Shown here one piece after another: positions 18,417 through 27,552 of a stretch of 64,000 nt of DNA. Every line of letters starts with the position of its first letter. Within the stretch, counting starts at the first letter, position 1. The stretch is from the NCBI GenBank assembly GCA_964609215.1, contig CAZSQZ010000016.1, positions 17,839-81,838 of the forward strand. The letters run 5' to 3'. The notes under the pieces are model-generated. The model saw only the letters and a program-made list of their open reading frames with translations. It was not told the DNA's origin and searched no databases. The translations under genes and the position numbers were made by a program. This stretch comes from JABDKJ01 sp964609215 (GTDB lineage: Bacteria; Bacteroidota; Bacteroidia; Flavobacteriales_D; JABDKJ01).

Positions 18417-19289
18417 ATGACTGGAAAATCTGTATTTGTCATATTACTTTTTCTGCTTTGGTGTGTCTTTTCAACTTGGTACTACAATTGCAAAATCAAA
18501 GGGCTTTGTGGAGATACAATAAGCACCACTCAAGAAATTGAAAAACAAGATAATGAAGCAATGCAGGAAGCTATGAAAGCAGACAGCTTGCAAAAACCTA
18601 CTGACACTCCCGTATATAATGGGGTTAGGTTTCTTTGGAATAGTGATTCATCTCAAGTTGTAAATATCAGCTCTTACCTGCAAGAGAATATAATAGGGAA
18701 TTTAGGTTCAGAGGAAAAGGTTTTAATTACTGGAAAGTATTTCACCACTGAAAATTATTCTGGAGAATATGAAAATTTAGGATTTGCCCGGGCGCGTGAT
18801 GTAAAAAAATACCTTGAGGAATTTATTGGTGAAGATAGAATGGAGTTTTCTAGTGAAATAGAAGAAAATGATTCTAGCCTTACCGAAACGATGAATCTAG
18901 TTTCCATTAAAACCATTTTACCCGAAAAAGAATTGGAAGTCGCCAAAAGAGATGGCAAAGTGCTCATTTATTTTGACTCGAATTCTGATAATCCAATTTT
19001 CGGTGATGGTGTAATTCGTTTTTTAGATGAAATTGCACAAACACTTTTAAATGATAAGTATAAAAGCATTAGAGCAACAGGTTATACGGATGAAATTGGC
19101 AATCCTAAAAACAATTATTATATGGGATTGCACAGAGCAACTGCCGTGAAGGATTATTTGATATCAAAAGGCTGCAATCCTAACCAAATTGAATTAAAAT
19201 CGTATGGTGAGTATAGACCAGTTGCTGAAAATAGCACAGAGGAAGGAAGAGCGAAGAATAGAAGAGTAGAAATAAAATTGAATTATTAA
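18417..19289 (+). CDS. OmpA family protein
   Basis: This 290-residue protein has an N-terminal membrane or signal segment (about residues 5-19) and a C-terminal OmpA domain: KVLIYFDSNSDNP, IRATGYTDEIGNPKNNYYMGLHRATAVKDYL and NRRVEIKLNY, including the Asp and Arg that bind diaminopimelate in the family. A weaker, OmpA-like half repeat is visible at about residues 90-165 (VLITGKYFTTENYSGEYENLGFARA), suggesting two tandem domains. It probably tethers the envelope to peptidoglycan. The next gene follows after 15 bases and may be co-transcribed. Confidence 0.87.
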   Translation: MTGKSVFVILLFLLWCVFSTWYYNCKIKGLCGDTISTTQEIEKQDNEAMQEAMKADSLQKPTDTPVYNGVRFLWNSDSSQVVNISSYLQENIIGNLGSEEKVLITGKYFTTENYSGEYENLGFARARDVKKYLEEFIGEDRMEFSSEIEENDSSLTETMNLVSIKTILPEKELEVAKRDGKVLIYFDSNSDNPIFGDGVIRFLDEIAQTLLNDKYKSIRATGYTDEIGNPKNNYYMGLHRATAVKDYLISKGCNPNQIELKSYGEYRPVAENSTEEGRAKNRRVEIKLNY

Positions 19290-19304
19290 AATAATATAAG
19301 CGTT

Positions 19305-20051
19305 ATGATAGACCAATCTACACTTGCGGGATCTACCTTGGAAATACTGTCTTTACTGGCCGTAGCATTTCTTTTAGGGTATCTTCTAAAATTGTTAATG
19401 GGTAACAAGTGGAAGTCTTTGTACAAAAGTCAGGAAGAAGAAAACCTTAAGCTCACTAATGTTTGTGCATCAAATAATTCAAAGATTAAAAGCTTAGAGG
19501 ACAGTAATAATTTCTTGAGATCTGAACTTGAAAAGTCCAAGAAAACAAAACCGGCATTTACTGCTCCTATTGCACCAAAAGTTAATACTCCAGCTTCAAC
19601 ATCAAACGGCAAAGTAGAGGTTAAAGCTCCACAAACTATTGCTAAAGTAAAAGCTCCTGCTGTTTCTGTTCCAGACAAAAAAGTAGTTACTCAGACTTTG
19701 AAAAGCAGTACGAACAGTTCTATTAAAAAGACGAGTTCCAAAACAGCAGCAAGCAAGGCAAGTGCTAAACCGAAAGCCGCTCCTAAAAAGTCAACTAAAA
19801 AAGACGACTTAAAGAAAATTGAAGGAATAGGCCCTAAAATTGAGCAAATCTTTAATAAAGCTGGTTTAAAATCTTTTGAAGATGTTGCAGGATCAACTCC
19901 GACAAAGTTGAAAAAGATTCTTAGCGAAGCAGGACCACGTTATAAAATGCATGATCCTAAGACTTGGCCAAGACAGGCTAAGTTAGCATCAAGTGGCAAC
20001 TGGAAAAGGTTAAAAACACTTCAAGATTCATTAAAAGGAGGAAGAGCTTAG
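19305..20051 (+). CDS. Membrane-anchored helix-hairpin-helix protein
   Basis: The 248-residue protein has one N-terminal membrane helix (about residues 12-32), a short coiled-coil-like segment, a long Lys/Ala/Pro/Ser/Thr-rich linker (about 80-165) and a C-terminal helix-hairpin-helix region: KKIEGIGPKIEQIFNKAG, SFEDVAGSTPTKLKKILSEAG and a Trp-containing tail. The GIGPK hairpin is typical of non-specific DNA or protein contact modules (DUF4332-like). Similar proteins follow OmpA genes in other Bacteroidota as far as I recall; the role is unknown. Confidence 0.8.
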   Translation: MIDQSTLAGSTLEILSLLAVAFLLGYLLKLLMGNKWKSLYKSQEEENLKLTNVCASNNSKIKSLEDSNNFLRSELEKSKKTKPAFTAPIAPKVNTPASTSNGKVEVKAPQTIAKVKAPAVSVPDKKVVTQTLKSSTNSSIKKTSSKTAASKASAKPKAAPKKSTKKDDLKKIEGIGPKIEQIFNKAGLKSFEDVAGSTPTKLKKILSEAGPRYKMHDPKTWPRQAKLASSGNWKRLKTLQDSLKGGRA

Positions 20052-20139
20052 TTCCAAACTCTTCTTAAGTTTTATCTTATTTTTCTGACTATTCGACAGG
20101 TAAAATCTGTTCAGCATGTCAATTTTTCACTCCTTGCAA

Positions 20140-20175
20140 AATCAGTTAACCATCCTATATAACTGATTAACAGTT
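20140..20175 (+). promoter_or_regulatory. Operator-like repeat cluster upstream of clpB
   Basis: A 9-bp inverted repeat AATCAGTTA (20140-20148) / TAACTGATT (20160-20168) is perfect, with an 11-base spacer. A third half-site, CAGTT at 20171-20175, makes a second palindrome with AACTG at 20161-20165. This is not a CIRCE element (TTAGCACTC-N9-GAGTGCTAA). It lies about 75-110 bases upstream of the clpB start and may bind an unidentified regulator. Confidence 0.45.
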
Positions 20176-20248
20176 GTTTAATTCATTTTTCATTTTCTAG
20201 TCTCCATTCGGCTTCTTTTTTGATGCTATGCTAACGAAAGCAAAAAAG

Positions 20249-22876
20249 ATGGATTTAAGCAAGTTAACAATACGCAGTCAGCAAGCTCTTCAGGAAGCGC
20301 AGCAATTGGCAATGAGTAAAGGTCAACAGCAAGTGGCAAATGCTCATATCCTTTCTGGAATTTTTACAGTAGATGAAAATGTATTGCCCTTTATATTAAA
20401 TAAGCTCAACTTAAATGATGATCTCATTAGAAAAACCACTCAAAAGGTGGTAGAATCTTTTCCTAAGGTAAGTGGAGCCCAAGTTCAAATGTCTAGAAAA
20501 GCCTCAGAGACTTTGCAAAGAGCATTTATCAGAGCAAAGGAAATGAAAGATGAATATGTCTCCATAGAACATCTCCTTCTAGGTCTATTTGATGTGAAAG
20601 ATGAAATAAGCCAAATGCTTAAAGATGCTGGCATGAACGGTAAAGATCTAATGAATGCCATAAATGATTTAAGAAATGGCACAAACGTTACTTCAAGCAA
20701 TCAGGAAGAAACCTATAATGCTCTTAAAAAATATGGTATTGATTTAGTTGACCAAGCCACCAAAGGAAAACTGGATCCAGTAATTGGTAGAGATGAAGAA
20801 ATTAGACGTGTACTTCAAATCCTAACTAGAAGAACAAAAAACAACCCTATACTTATTGGTGAACCTGGAGTGGGAAAAACGGCTATAGCAGAAGGCTTGG
20901 CACACAGAATTTTGAATGGAGACGTTCCTGATAATCTTAAAAATAAACGTCTTTTTGCTTTAGATATGGGAGCTCTTATTGCAGGAGCAAAATTTAAGGG
21001 AGAATTTGAAGAAAGGTTGAAGGCGGTAATCAAAGAAGTGGTTTCTGCTGATGGAAATATCATTTTGTTCATTGATGAAATTCACACCTTGGTGGGTGCA
21101 GGCGGAGGACAAGGCGCAATGGATGCTGCAAATATTTTAAAGCCCGCATTAGCAAGAGGAGAACTTCGCGCAATTGGTGCTACTACCCTAAACGAGTATC
21201 AAAAATACTTTGAAAAAGACAAAGCGTTAGAAAGACGTTTTCAAAAAGTATTGATAGATGAACCAGACCGGGAATCTGCTATTTCCATACTTAGAGGATT
21301 AAAGGAAAAGTATGAAACGCATCATAAAGTTCAAATTAAAGATGAAGCTATCATTGCTTCCGTAGATCTTTCACAGAGGTATATTACCGAGCGTTTCCTT
21401 CCAGATAAAGCAATTGACCTAATAGATGAGGCTGCGAGTAAATTAAGAATGGAAATCAATTCAAAGCCTGTTGAATTGGATGAGATAGAAAGAAAAATCA
21501 TGCAATTGGAAATCGAGAGAGAAGCCATCAAAAGAGAAAATGATGAAGAGAAGATGGAATCTCTCAATAAATCACTCGGAGAACTATCCGATGAAAGAGC
21601 AGATTTAAGAGCCAAATGGGAAAGTGAGAAAAGTGTTATTGAATCTATTCAATCTGCAAAAGAAGAAATAGAGCAATTGAAGTTTGAAGCAGAACAAGCC
21701 GAGAGAACAGGAGATTTTGGAAGAGTTGCTGAAATAAGATACGGTCTGATAAAAGAATTGGAAAGCAAATTAGACACCAACAAAATAGAACTTGCTGAAA
21801 TGCAAAGCAAAAGCAAGATGATAAAGGAAGAAGTAGATACCAATGAAATAGCTGAAGTAGTTGCGAGTTGGACCGGTATTCCTGTGTCTAAAATGATAGA
21901 GAGTGAAAAGGCTAAGTTGCTAAGAATAGAAGAAGAACTTCATAAAAAAATAGTGGGTCAAGAAGCAGCTGTTACAGCAGTTGCAGATGCGGTGAGAAGA
22001 ACTCGAGCTGGCTTACAAGATGCGGAAAAACCCATTGGATCTTTCATTTTCATGGGAACCACAGGTGTAGGAAAAACAGAATTAGCAAAGGCATTAAGTG
22101 CTTATCTATTCAACGATGAAAATGCAATGACCAGAATAGATATGAGTGAGTATCAAGAACAGCATGCGGTAAGTAGATTGGTTGGTGCTCCTCCAGGATA
22201 TGTCGGTTATGAGGAAGGTGGACAATTGACCGAAGCGGTCAGAAGAAAACCTTATTCCGTAATTCTTCTTGACGAAATTGAAAAAGCTCATCCTGATGTT
22301 TACAACATTCTCTTGCAAGTCTTAGACGATGGTATCTTGACAGATAACAAAGGAAGAACAGTCAACTTCAAAAACACCATCATCATTATGACCAGCAATA
22401 TTGGTTCGGATCTTATTCAGGCCAATTTCGAAAAAATAGGGAGTGATTTTGACAAAGAAAAATTCATCACCAAAACCAATTATGAGATCAATGAATTGTT
22501 GAAGAGGGCAGTAAAACCTGAATTCTATAATAGAATTGATGAAGTTATCATGTTCAATCCTCTAGGGAAAAAAGAAATAGAAGAAATCTTACATCTGCAA
22601 ATTGGGCAGTTGAATCAAAGATTGGCTTCCAACCAGTTGAAGCTAATCGCTTCAGATGAAGCCATTGATCATCTTGCTGAAATTGGCTTTGAACCACAGT
22701 TTGGTGCTAGACCCATCAAGAGGGTTATTCAAAAAGAAATAATGAACGAACTCTCCAAGAAACTACTTTCTGGAGAAGTTGAAAAAGGACAGAATCTGGT
22801 ACTAGATGTTTTCGATGGAAAAATAGTTTTTCGAAAACCTGTTAAAGAAGAAGAAGTAGAAAAACTGAAACGGTAG
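20249..22876 (+). CDS. clpB: ATP-dependent chaperone ClpB
   Basis: ClpB is the hexameric AAA+ disaggregase that works with DnaK. From the ATG at 20249 it has 875 residues, close to the usual 860-870. Visible parts are the N-domain (LTIRSQQALQEAQ), first Walker A GEPGVGKT at 204-211 with FIDEIHTLVGAG, a middle coiled-coil domain rich in Glu/Lys (about residues 405-540, which separates ClpB from ClpA/C), second Walker A GTTGVGKT at 603-610 with VILLDEIEKAHPDVYN, and the GARPIKRVIQ sensor-2 motif. An in-frame ATG at 20228 would add seven basic residues; the later ATG better matches relatives, but the start is not certain. Confidence 0.96.
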   Translation: MDLSKLTIRSQQALQEAQQLAMSKGQQQVANAHILSGIFTVDENVLPFILNKLNLNDDLIRKTTQKVVESFPKVSGAQVQMSRKASETLQRAFIRAKEMKDEYVSIEHLLLGLFDVKDEISQMLKDAGMNGKDLMNAINDLRNGTNVTSSNQEETYNALKKYGIDLVDQATKGKLDPVIGRDEEIRRVLQILTRRTKNNPILIGEPGVGKTAIAEGLAHRILNGDVPDNLKNKRLFALDMGALIAGAKFKGEFEERLKAVIKEVVSADGNIILFIDEIHTLVGAGGGQGAMDAANILKPALARGELRAIGATTLNEYQKYFEKDKALERRFQKVLIDEPDRESAISILRGLKEKYETHHKVQIKDEAIIASVDLSQRYITERFLPDKAIDLIDEAASKLRMEINSKPVELDEIERKIMQLEIEREAIKRENDEEKMESLNKSLGELSDERADLRAKWESEKSVIESIQSAKEEIEQLKFEAEQAERTGDFGRVAEIRYGLIKELESKLDTNKIELAEMQSKSKMIKEEVDTNEIAEVVASWTGIPVSKMIESEKAKLLRIEEELHKKIVGQEAAVTAVADAVRRTRAGLQDAEKPIGSFIFMGTTGVGKTELAKALSAYLFNDENAMTRIDMSEYQEQHAVSRLVGAPPGYVGYEEGGQLTEAVRRKPYSVILLDEIEKAHPDVYNILLQVLDDGILTDNKGRTVNFKNTIIIMTSNIGSDLIQANFEKIGSDFDKEKFITKTNYEINELLKRAVKPEFYNRIDEVIMFNPLGKKEIEEILHLQIGQLNQRLASNQLKLIASDEAIDHLAEIGFEPQFGARPIKRVIQKEIMNELSKKLLSGEVEKGQNLVLDVFDGKIVFRKPVKEEEVEKLKR

Positions 22877-22881
22877 TTTGG

Positions 22882-22932
22882 GTTAATAGTTGATAATTAG
22901 GAACTAGGAACCAGGAACTACTAACTATTAAC
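22882..22932. repeat. Intergenic inverted repeat with short tandem units
   Basis: GTTAATAGTT (22882-22891) and AACTATTAAC (22923-22932) form a perfect 10-bp inverted repeat. The loop contains near-tandem GGAACTA/GGAACCA/GGAACTA units. Simple TTAGTT-type repeats of this sort are scattered between genes in many Bacteroidota genomes. No gene function is suggested; there is no T run to make it a good terminator. Confidence 0.5.
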
Positions 22933-22974
22933 TAACAACTAGTATTTTGTTTAAATTCGAGAAAAAATAAGATT

Positions 22975-23838
22975 ATGAAATTTTTACTCAACTTTCTTTT
23001 TATGGCTCTAAGTGCATTGCCTTTATTTTCACAAACTTCCATTTGGCAGGTTGAAGGTAATGGCACAACACTTTATATCGGAGGCACGGTTCATGTTCTC
23101 AGTAAGGCAGACTATCCTCTTCCTAAAGAATACGATGAGGTATATTCAAAAGCTGAGGAATTGGTGTTTGAAGCAGATATTGCAGCAATGTCAGATCCAA
23201 CATTAGCGGGGCAAATCATGATGAGTAGTATGTATACTGATGATAGAACTTTGAGCTCAGTATTAAATGAAGAATCCTATTCGAAACTTTCAAAAGAATG
23301 CAAAAAGGCGGGAATAGATATTAAAAAGATGGAGAAGCTTAAACCATCTATGGTTATTCTTACACTAACTATGATGAGTCTTCAAGATATGGGGATTGGC
23401 GAAGAAGGAGTAGATCAAAAATTCTATTCAAAAGCTAAAGAAGATGGTAAAGACCTAGACTTTTTTGAAACGGTTAAAGAACAGGTGAATATGATTACCA
23501 GTATGGGGGAAGGAAATGAAAGTGAGTATGTACTGCATTCACTTAATGACCTTAAAGATACGGAAGACATGATGACGGAGATCTTGGCAGACTGGAAAAA
23601 AGGCACTTCTGGAATCATTAATGAGACATTGGATGAAATGAAAAAGGATTATCCAAACATATATAAGACCCTTGTTTTGGATAGAAATAATGCCTGGATG
23701 CCTAAGATAGATAGCTTTCTTGAAGATAAAGATGTGGAATTCATTCTTGTGGGAACCCTTCACTTACATGGAAGTGATGGACTTATAACGCAACTTAAGA
23801 ATAAAGGCTATAACGTTGTTCAATACCAAGCCCCATAA
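22975..23838 (+). CDS. TraB/GumN family protein
   Basis: The 287-residue protein has a signal peptide (cleavage near LFSQ, residue 20). The TraB/GumN family hallmarks are present: SIWQVEGNGTTLYIGGTVHVLS with the first conserved GG and His, then EELVFEAD, and at the C-terminus FILVGTLHLHGSDGLITQL followed by GYNVVQY. The family is probably a metal-dependent protease fold related to Tiki proteins; enzymatic activity here is inference. It lies between clpB and the amidohydrolase gene without obvious functional connection. Confidence 0.9.
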   Translation: MKFLLNFLFMALSALPLFSQTSIWQVEGNGTTLYIGGTVHVLSKADYPLPKEYDEVYSKAEELVFEADIAAMSDPTLAGQIMMSSMYTDDRTLSSVLNEESYSKLSKECKKAGIDIKKMEKLKPSMVILTLTMMSLQDMGIGEEGVDQKFYSKAKEDGKDLDFFETVKEQVNMITSMGEGNESEYVLHSLNDLKDTEDMMTEILADWKKGTSGIINETLDEMKKDYPNIYKTLVLDRNNAWMPKIDSFLEDKDVEFILVGTLHLHGSDGLITQLKNKGYNVVQYQAP

Positions 23839-23880
23839 ACCTCAAAAGTGAATGAATATCTCTTAATTTAGCGATCAATT

Positions 23881-24963
23881 ATGAGAATAAACGGACATTC
23901 ACATTTATTGCCTTATCCTGAAGACATTCCTTCTTTCATGAAGGATAAGGAAATTTTCTGGGTAGATCAAGAGCGAAAGCATATGCTACAAAAAGGCTGG
24001 AAAAGGCCTGTAACAGACTCTAGTTTTTTCTTGACCGAAAAACTGGAATGGATGGAGAAAAACAAAATAGATCACGCAGTAGTTCTAAATCTTTCTCAGT
24101 TATATGGCAATGGCCTTCGCTTGGAGGAAATGAAAAAAGTACTTCGTTTCCAAAACGATTTCAATGCTAAGGTCCAACAAGATCATCCCGAAAAATTTAC
24201 TTGCGGTTTTGTTTTGCACTGTGGTTTTGTTCAAGGTGCACTCTGGGAAATGGAAAGATGTGTGGAAGAACTGGGCTTGAAAGTGCTCTGTCTACCTACG
24301 CACTTTATGGACTCCATTGGAACCTGGCGTTGTATTTTTGATGAGGATATAGAACCCATTCTCGAACTTGCGAATAAATATAAATTAGCCGTTGAAATTC
24401 ATCCTTACGATGGAGATAAGTTCATTCAATTAGAAAATACAGCATGGCGTTTTCATTTGGTGTGGATGCTCGCTCAATGTGCAGATGCTTATCACTTTTA
24501 TACACTCAAAGGCTATCAGGAAAAATATCCTGAACTGAGAGTCTGTTTTGCACATGGTGGACAATTGGCGCAAATGAATCTGGGAAGAAGAATTCAAGGC
24601 TTTGATGGCCGTCCAGATCTTTTTGAAGGAATGACTCACCCCAGAAAAGCAGTAGGTCACCAAAACATCTATTTTGATACGCTTGTGCATGACACCTTTT
24701 CCCTTGAGTTGATGGTTAAGAGATTGAACGGTACGGATCAAATCATTGTAGGATTAGATGATCCCTACCCTTTGGGCGAAATGGAAAGCGAACCACAATC
24801 CTCCTACCCCGGAAAGTTAATAGACTTAGCTGTAGATGAAGAAATTTTAAGCAGTTCTCAAAGGGATGAACTTTGGTACGATAATGTTCTCAGGTGGATG
24901 GGAGCAGATAGAGATGAGAGCTTGAGAAAAAGGCTGGGCATAGAAAGCCTTAGCCAAGCATAA
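23881..24963 (+). CDS. Amidohydrolase, ACMSD-like decarboxylase
   Basis: The 360-residue protein looks like 2-amino-3-carboxymuconate-6-semialdehyde decarboxylase, a zinc enzyme of tryptophan/3-hydroxyanthranilate breakdown. The metal and catalytic residues are placed as in the family: His6 and His8 (NGHSHLL), His174 (EIHPYD), His225 (FAHGGQ) and Asp293 (VGLDDPYPLG). Their spacing follows ACMSD closely. No other kynurenine-pathway gene lies in the window, so the substrate could also be another carboxylated aromatic breakdown product. It starts 42 bases after the GumN-family gene. Confidence 0.85.
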   Translation: MRINGHSHLLPYPEDIPSFMKDKEIFWVDQERKHMLQKGWKRPVTDSSFFLTEKLEWMEKNKIDHAVVLNLSQLYGNGLRLEEMKKVLRFQNDFNAKVQQDHPEKFTCGFVLHCGFVQGALWEMERCVEELGLKVLCLPTHFMDSIGTWRCIFDEDIEPILELANKYKLAVEIHPYDGDKFIQLENTAWRFHLVWMLAQCADAYHFYTLKGYQEKYPELRVCFAHGGQLAQMNLGRRIQGFDGRPDLFEGMTHPRKAVGHQNIYFDTLVHDTFSLELMVKRLNGTDQIIVGLDDPYPLGEMESEPQSSYPGKLIDLAVDEEILSSSQRDELWYDNVLRWMGADRDESLRKRLGIESLSQA

Positions 24964-25095
24964 CAAGATTTTTAATCTTATTAAAACAGCATTTCTCTGA
25001 AAATCATTGACCTCAATAAGCCAAAATGGAAAGGCTTCTTTACCTATAGTGAAGGTCCACTCGTTTATGATCCTGCTGATAAAGTAGCATTTGAA

Positions 25096-25443
25096 ATGGA
25101 AATTGTTTTTGACCAAAATTCATTTCAAGGATATCATAAAGATGAAGAATCAAAAGACCTTTTTACGGAGGCTGTTATTGTAAATGGTTTCATTGAAGAG
25201 GATAGAATAAGTTTCATTGTCAAGTACCCTTATGAATATTATGAAGATGAGGAAACAGGAGAATTGAGGGTAAACTATGAAAAGGAGCATCCGGGTGGTG
25301 AATATATAGGCAAATATGATCCAATAAGCAAAAAATATAAAGGCCATTGGAGCCTATTATTAGAGGAAGAAGAAAAGGGCTTGTTTCAAGATGATTATTT
25401 TGAAGTATATATAAAAGGCTATTGGGAAATGTGGAGGGTTTAG
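25096..25443 (+). CDS. Small acidic hypothetical protein (start uncertain)
   Basis: I do not recognise this protein. From the first ATG it has 115 residues, is rich in Asp, Glu, Tyr and Lys, and has no signal peptide or membrane segment. The reading frame remains open upstream to 24985 and reads like coding sequence (KIIDLNKPKWKGFF then TYSEGPLVYDPADKVAFEM), which suggests that translation begins before 25096, possibly at the CTG at 24997, giving 148 residues. The ATG at 25096 is given as the conservative start. It heads the run of small same-strand genes that follows. Confidence 0.6.
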   Translation: MEIVFDQNSFQGYHKDEESKDLFTEAVIVNGFIEEDRISFIVKYPYEYYEDEETGELRVNYEKEHPGGEYIGKYDPISKKYKGHWSLLLEEEEKGLFQDDYFEVYIKGYWEMWRV

Positions 25444-25517
25444 AATAATGTAGCTTCACCATTTTTTGGGACAGTTATAACTCAGCATGAGCATAAATTA
25501 AGTTCGTAAACGGTATA

Positions 25518-25796
25518 ATGAAAAAACCAATTTCAATAGTATTATCCTTTCTAATCACCATATTACTTCTAAGGGAATTATTGAGATTTCTATGCGGAGA
25601 TTATGCAACTAGCCTAATTCCAGGATATAGCTTAAGCATTTACCCCAATGAATGGATGCTGACAATAACTACTTTAGCAATTCTGTTCATTTCATTATTG
25701 ATTATTGGATTATTTAAATTAATTCAAAAGACAATAGATAAGTTAATTTGTAAGCTTAAAAGAAATGATACTTCAACAAGAACTGGAGATGATTAG
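25518..25796 (+). CDS. Small membrane protein, unknown
   Basis: This 92-residue protein is not recognised. It has two predicted membrane helices (about residues 5-24 and 47-68), a short loop containing CGDYATSLIPGYSLSIYPNEW, and a basic cytoplasmic tail (about residues 75-92). It has its own 74-base upstream gap containing no clear promoter. Codon use and base composition look like its neighbours. Confidence 0.55.
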   Translation: MKKPISIVLSFLITILLLRELLRFLCGDYATSLIPGYSLSIYPNEWMLTITTLAILFISLLIIGLFKLIQKTIDKLICKLKRNDTSTRTGDD

Positions 25797-25860
25797 AAGA
25801 TTAGTAAGGTATTTCAATTTAATAATACCGATATGAGTCTTTAGCGAAAACAAGTAAATT

Positions 25861-26364
25861 ATGATAAGATTGATTATTGACAAACTTGGAAATGGACACA
25901 ATGATCTCTTTTTAAAAATTGACTTGGTACCAAGTTATTTAAAAATAGCAGACAGCTACTATTTATTTGACTTTTTAGAAATTAATGATTCACAAATTGA
26001 AAAACAGAGAACCAGTGCAGATTCAATTTTGCCTTTTGGTGTAATAAAACTTATCGACTATTGGACTGAAAGAATAAAATCCATTGAAAAAGGACAAATA
26101 AAATTTATTCCATTTGACCTATGGGATGAATATATAGGTGGGTTATTATTTGAGAAAGTAAAAAACGGATATAAAGTAAAACTTACCTCCACCGACAAAA
26201 TTCACGGATATGAAATTTGCAAGTCAAATCTTGACAAGCAAATTCAAGAAAAAGAATTGACTTTTAAAGAAGTTGAAAAAACAGAATGGCAAATAAGTGA
26301 ACAAGCACTATTTGATGGGTTTGAATGGAGTAAAAGTGAGCTAGGCCCCAAACACTTTAAATAG
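25861..26364 (+). CDS. Hypothetical protein, 167 residues
   Basis: I do not recognise this protein. It appears soluble, with no signal peptide or membrane segment. It starts with a beta-rich segment (MIRLIIDKLGNGHNDLFLKI), contains FLEIND, then VIKLIDYWTERIK and IKFIPFDLWDEYIGGLLFEK, and ends in a Trp-rich acidic region. The pattern resembles small cytosolic accessory proteins of the immunity-protein type, but I cannot support that. The next gene starts 4 bases after the stop, so the two are probably an operon. Confidence 0.6.
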   Translation: MIRLIIDKLGNGHNDLFLKIDLVPSYLKIADSYYLFDFLEINDSQIEKQRTSADSILPFGVIKLIDYWTERIKSIEKGQIKFIPFDLWDEYIGGLLFEKVKNGYKVKLTSTDKIHGYEICKSNLDKQIQEKELTFKEVEKTEWQISEQALFDGFEWSKSELGPKHFK

Positions 26365-26368
26365 TTAT

Positions 26369-26896
26369 ATGAAAAACTGGTTTAAAATACTTATACCACT
26401 TGTAATTATTGACTTCTTAATCATAAGATATTGTTTTTTATATAATGATCCAGATCCTAGTTCAGCTATTGTTATTATTATTTTGGTACCAGGTGCATTA
26501 ATTACAAACCTTATTATTGCTGCAGTTTTTTATTTCTTTAAAAGAATACAATTCTCTAAAATATTCTTTGCTAACTCGTTAATTGCATCAATAATGATGT
26601 ATATATTATTCAATATTGGTAGTCAGCGATACTTGGACAAACGATACGAATCATGGTCATTCAAACTATCGAAAAACACATATCGTATCACAAGGCAAAA
26701 AATGAATAATCAATTCTATATCTTAGAGAGTACTAACCCAGGGTCATCATGGAGTTATATGGATGGAACTTATAAAAAGTCTAGTAATGATTGGGTATTA
26801 AACGCTGACACTCTAATTATGAAAATCACTGAAAACAACTATTTAATAGGGTTTCCGAACTCAATAGATTCAATTAAAATGACAAAAATACGATAA
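26369..26896 (+). CDS. Hypothetical membrane protein, 175 residues
   Basis: This protein is not recognised. It has three hydrophobic segments (about residues 6-25, 30-55 and 65-82) and a C-terminal extracytoplasmic domain of about 85 residues that contains SWSFKLSKNTYRITRQ and the aromatic GSSWSYMDGTYKKS. It begins 4 bases after the preceding gene, with which it is likely co-expressed. A small membrane protein next to a small soluble protein could be a pair, but no function follows from the sequence. Confidence 0.6.
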   Translation: MKNWFKILIPLVIIDFLIIRYCFLYNDPDPSSAIVIIILVPGALITNLIIAAVFYFFKRIQFSKIFFANSLIASIMMYILFNIGSQRYLDKRYESWSFKLSKNTYRITRQKMNNQFYILESTNPGSSWSYMDGTYKKSSNDWVLNADTLIMKITENNYLIGFPNSIDSIKMTKIR

Positions 26897-26988
26897 ACAG
26901 ACTAATGATGATTAAGTTATATATTTTCTGGATGCATGGACACTTGATATACCATGTGCGCTAGATCTAACAATTGAAAACACCAACA

Positions 26989-27486
26989 ATGAACCACCAA
27001 CCCAAAGACGGATTTCCTTACTATTTTGAATTGGTAAAAAGTAATTCATTGCTATCACTATTTCAGGAAATGCCCACTGTAGCAACCTTGAAAAACATAG
27101 ATGAGGAAAAAGCAAGATTTAGGTATGAACCCAATAAATGGAGTATCAAACAAATAGTCGGGCATATCGCAGATCATGAAAGAATTAAAATATTTAGAGC
27201 TTTTCAATTAAGCAGAAATGAATATGTACAGCTTTGGGGATACGATCAAGAAGCTTTGATAAAAAATAGTCGCTTTGAGGAGCTTTCTCTACAGACATTG
27301 TTAACTGACTTTTCCAATGTAAGAAAGGCATCTATTAGTTTTGTTGAAGGGCTATCTCAGGATCAATTGAAATTAAAATCTATGGCTCGACAATATGAAA
27401 TTACCCTTGAAGAATTTCTAAGATCAATTATTGGGCACGAAAGACATCATGTAAATGTAATTCAAGAAAAATATCTAATGAAATAA
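26989..27486 (+). CDS. DinB family protein
   Basis: The 165-residue protein belongs to the DinB/YfiT-like four-helix metal-binding family. The three metal-ligand histidines are visible: one in VGHIADHERIK and two in IIGHERHHVNVIQEK near the C-terminus; WSIKQIVGHIADHE is the family's most typical segment. Members are often thiol-dependent transferases or damage-inducible proteins of unknown substrate. The ATG at 26989 is preferred; a TTG at 26974 would add five residues. The next gene is a related DUF1572 protein. Confidence 0.85.
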   Translation: MNHQPKDGFPYYFELVKSNSLLSLFQEMPTVATLKNIDEEKARFRYEPNKWSIKQIVGHIADHERIKIFRAFQLSRNEYVQLWGYDQEALIKNSRFEELSLQTLLTDFSNVRKASISFVEGLSQDQLKLKSMARQYEITLEEFLRSIIGHERHHVNVIQEKYLMK

Positions 27487-27552
27487 AACAGCAATACCAA
27501 AATGCAGCACAGCATAAAATATATACCTTAATATTGTATGAAAGCACAATAA

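Noticed and set aside
20140..20175. CIRCE element for clpB
   Set aside because: The repeat arms are AATCAGTTA/TAACTGATT, not TTAGCACTC/GAGTGCTAA, so HrcA control is not supported.
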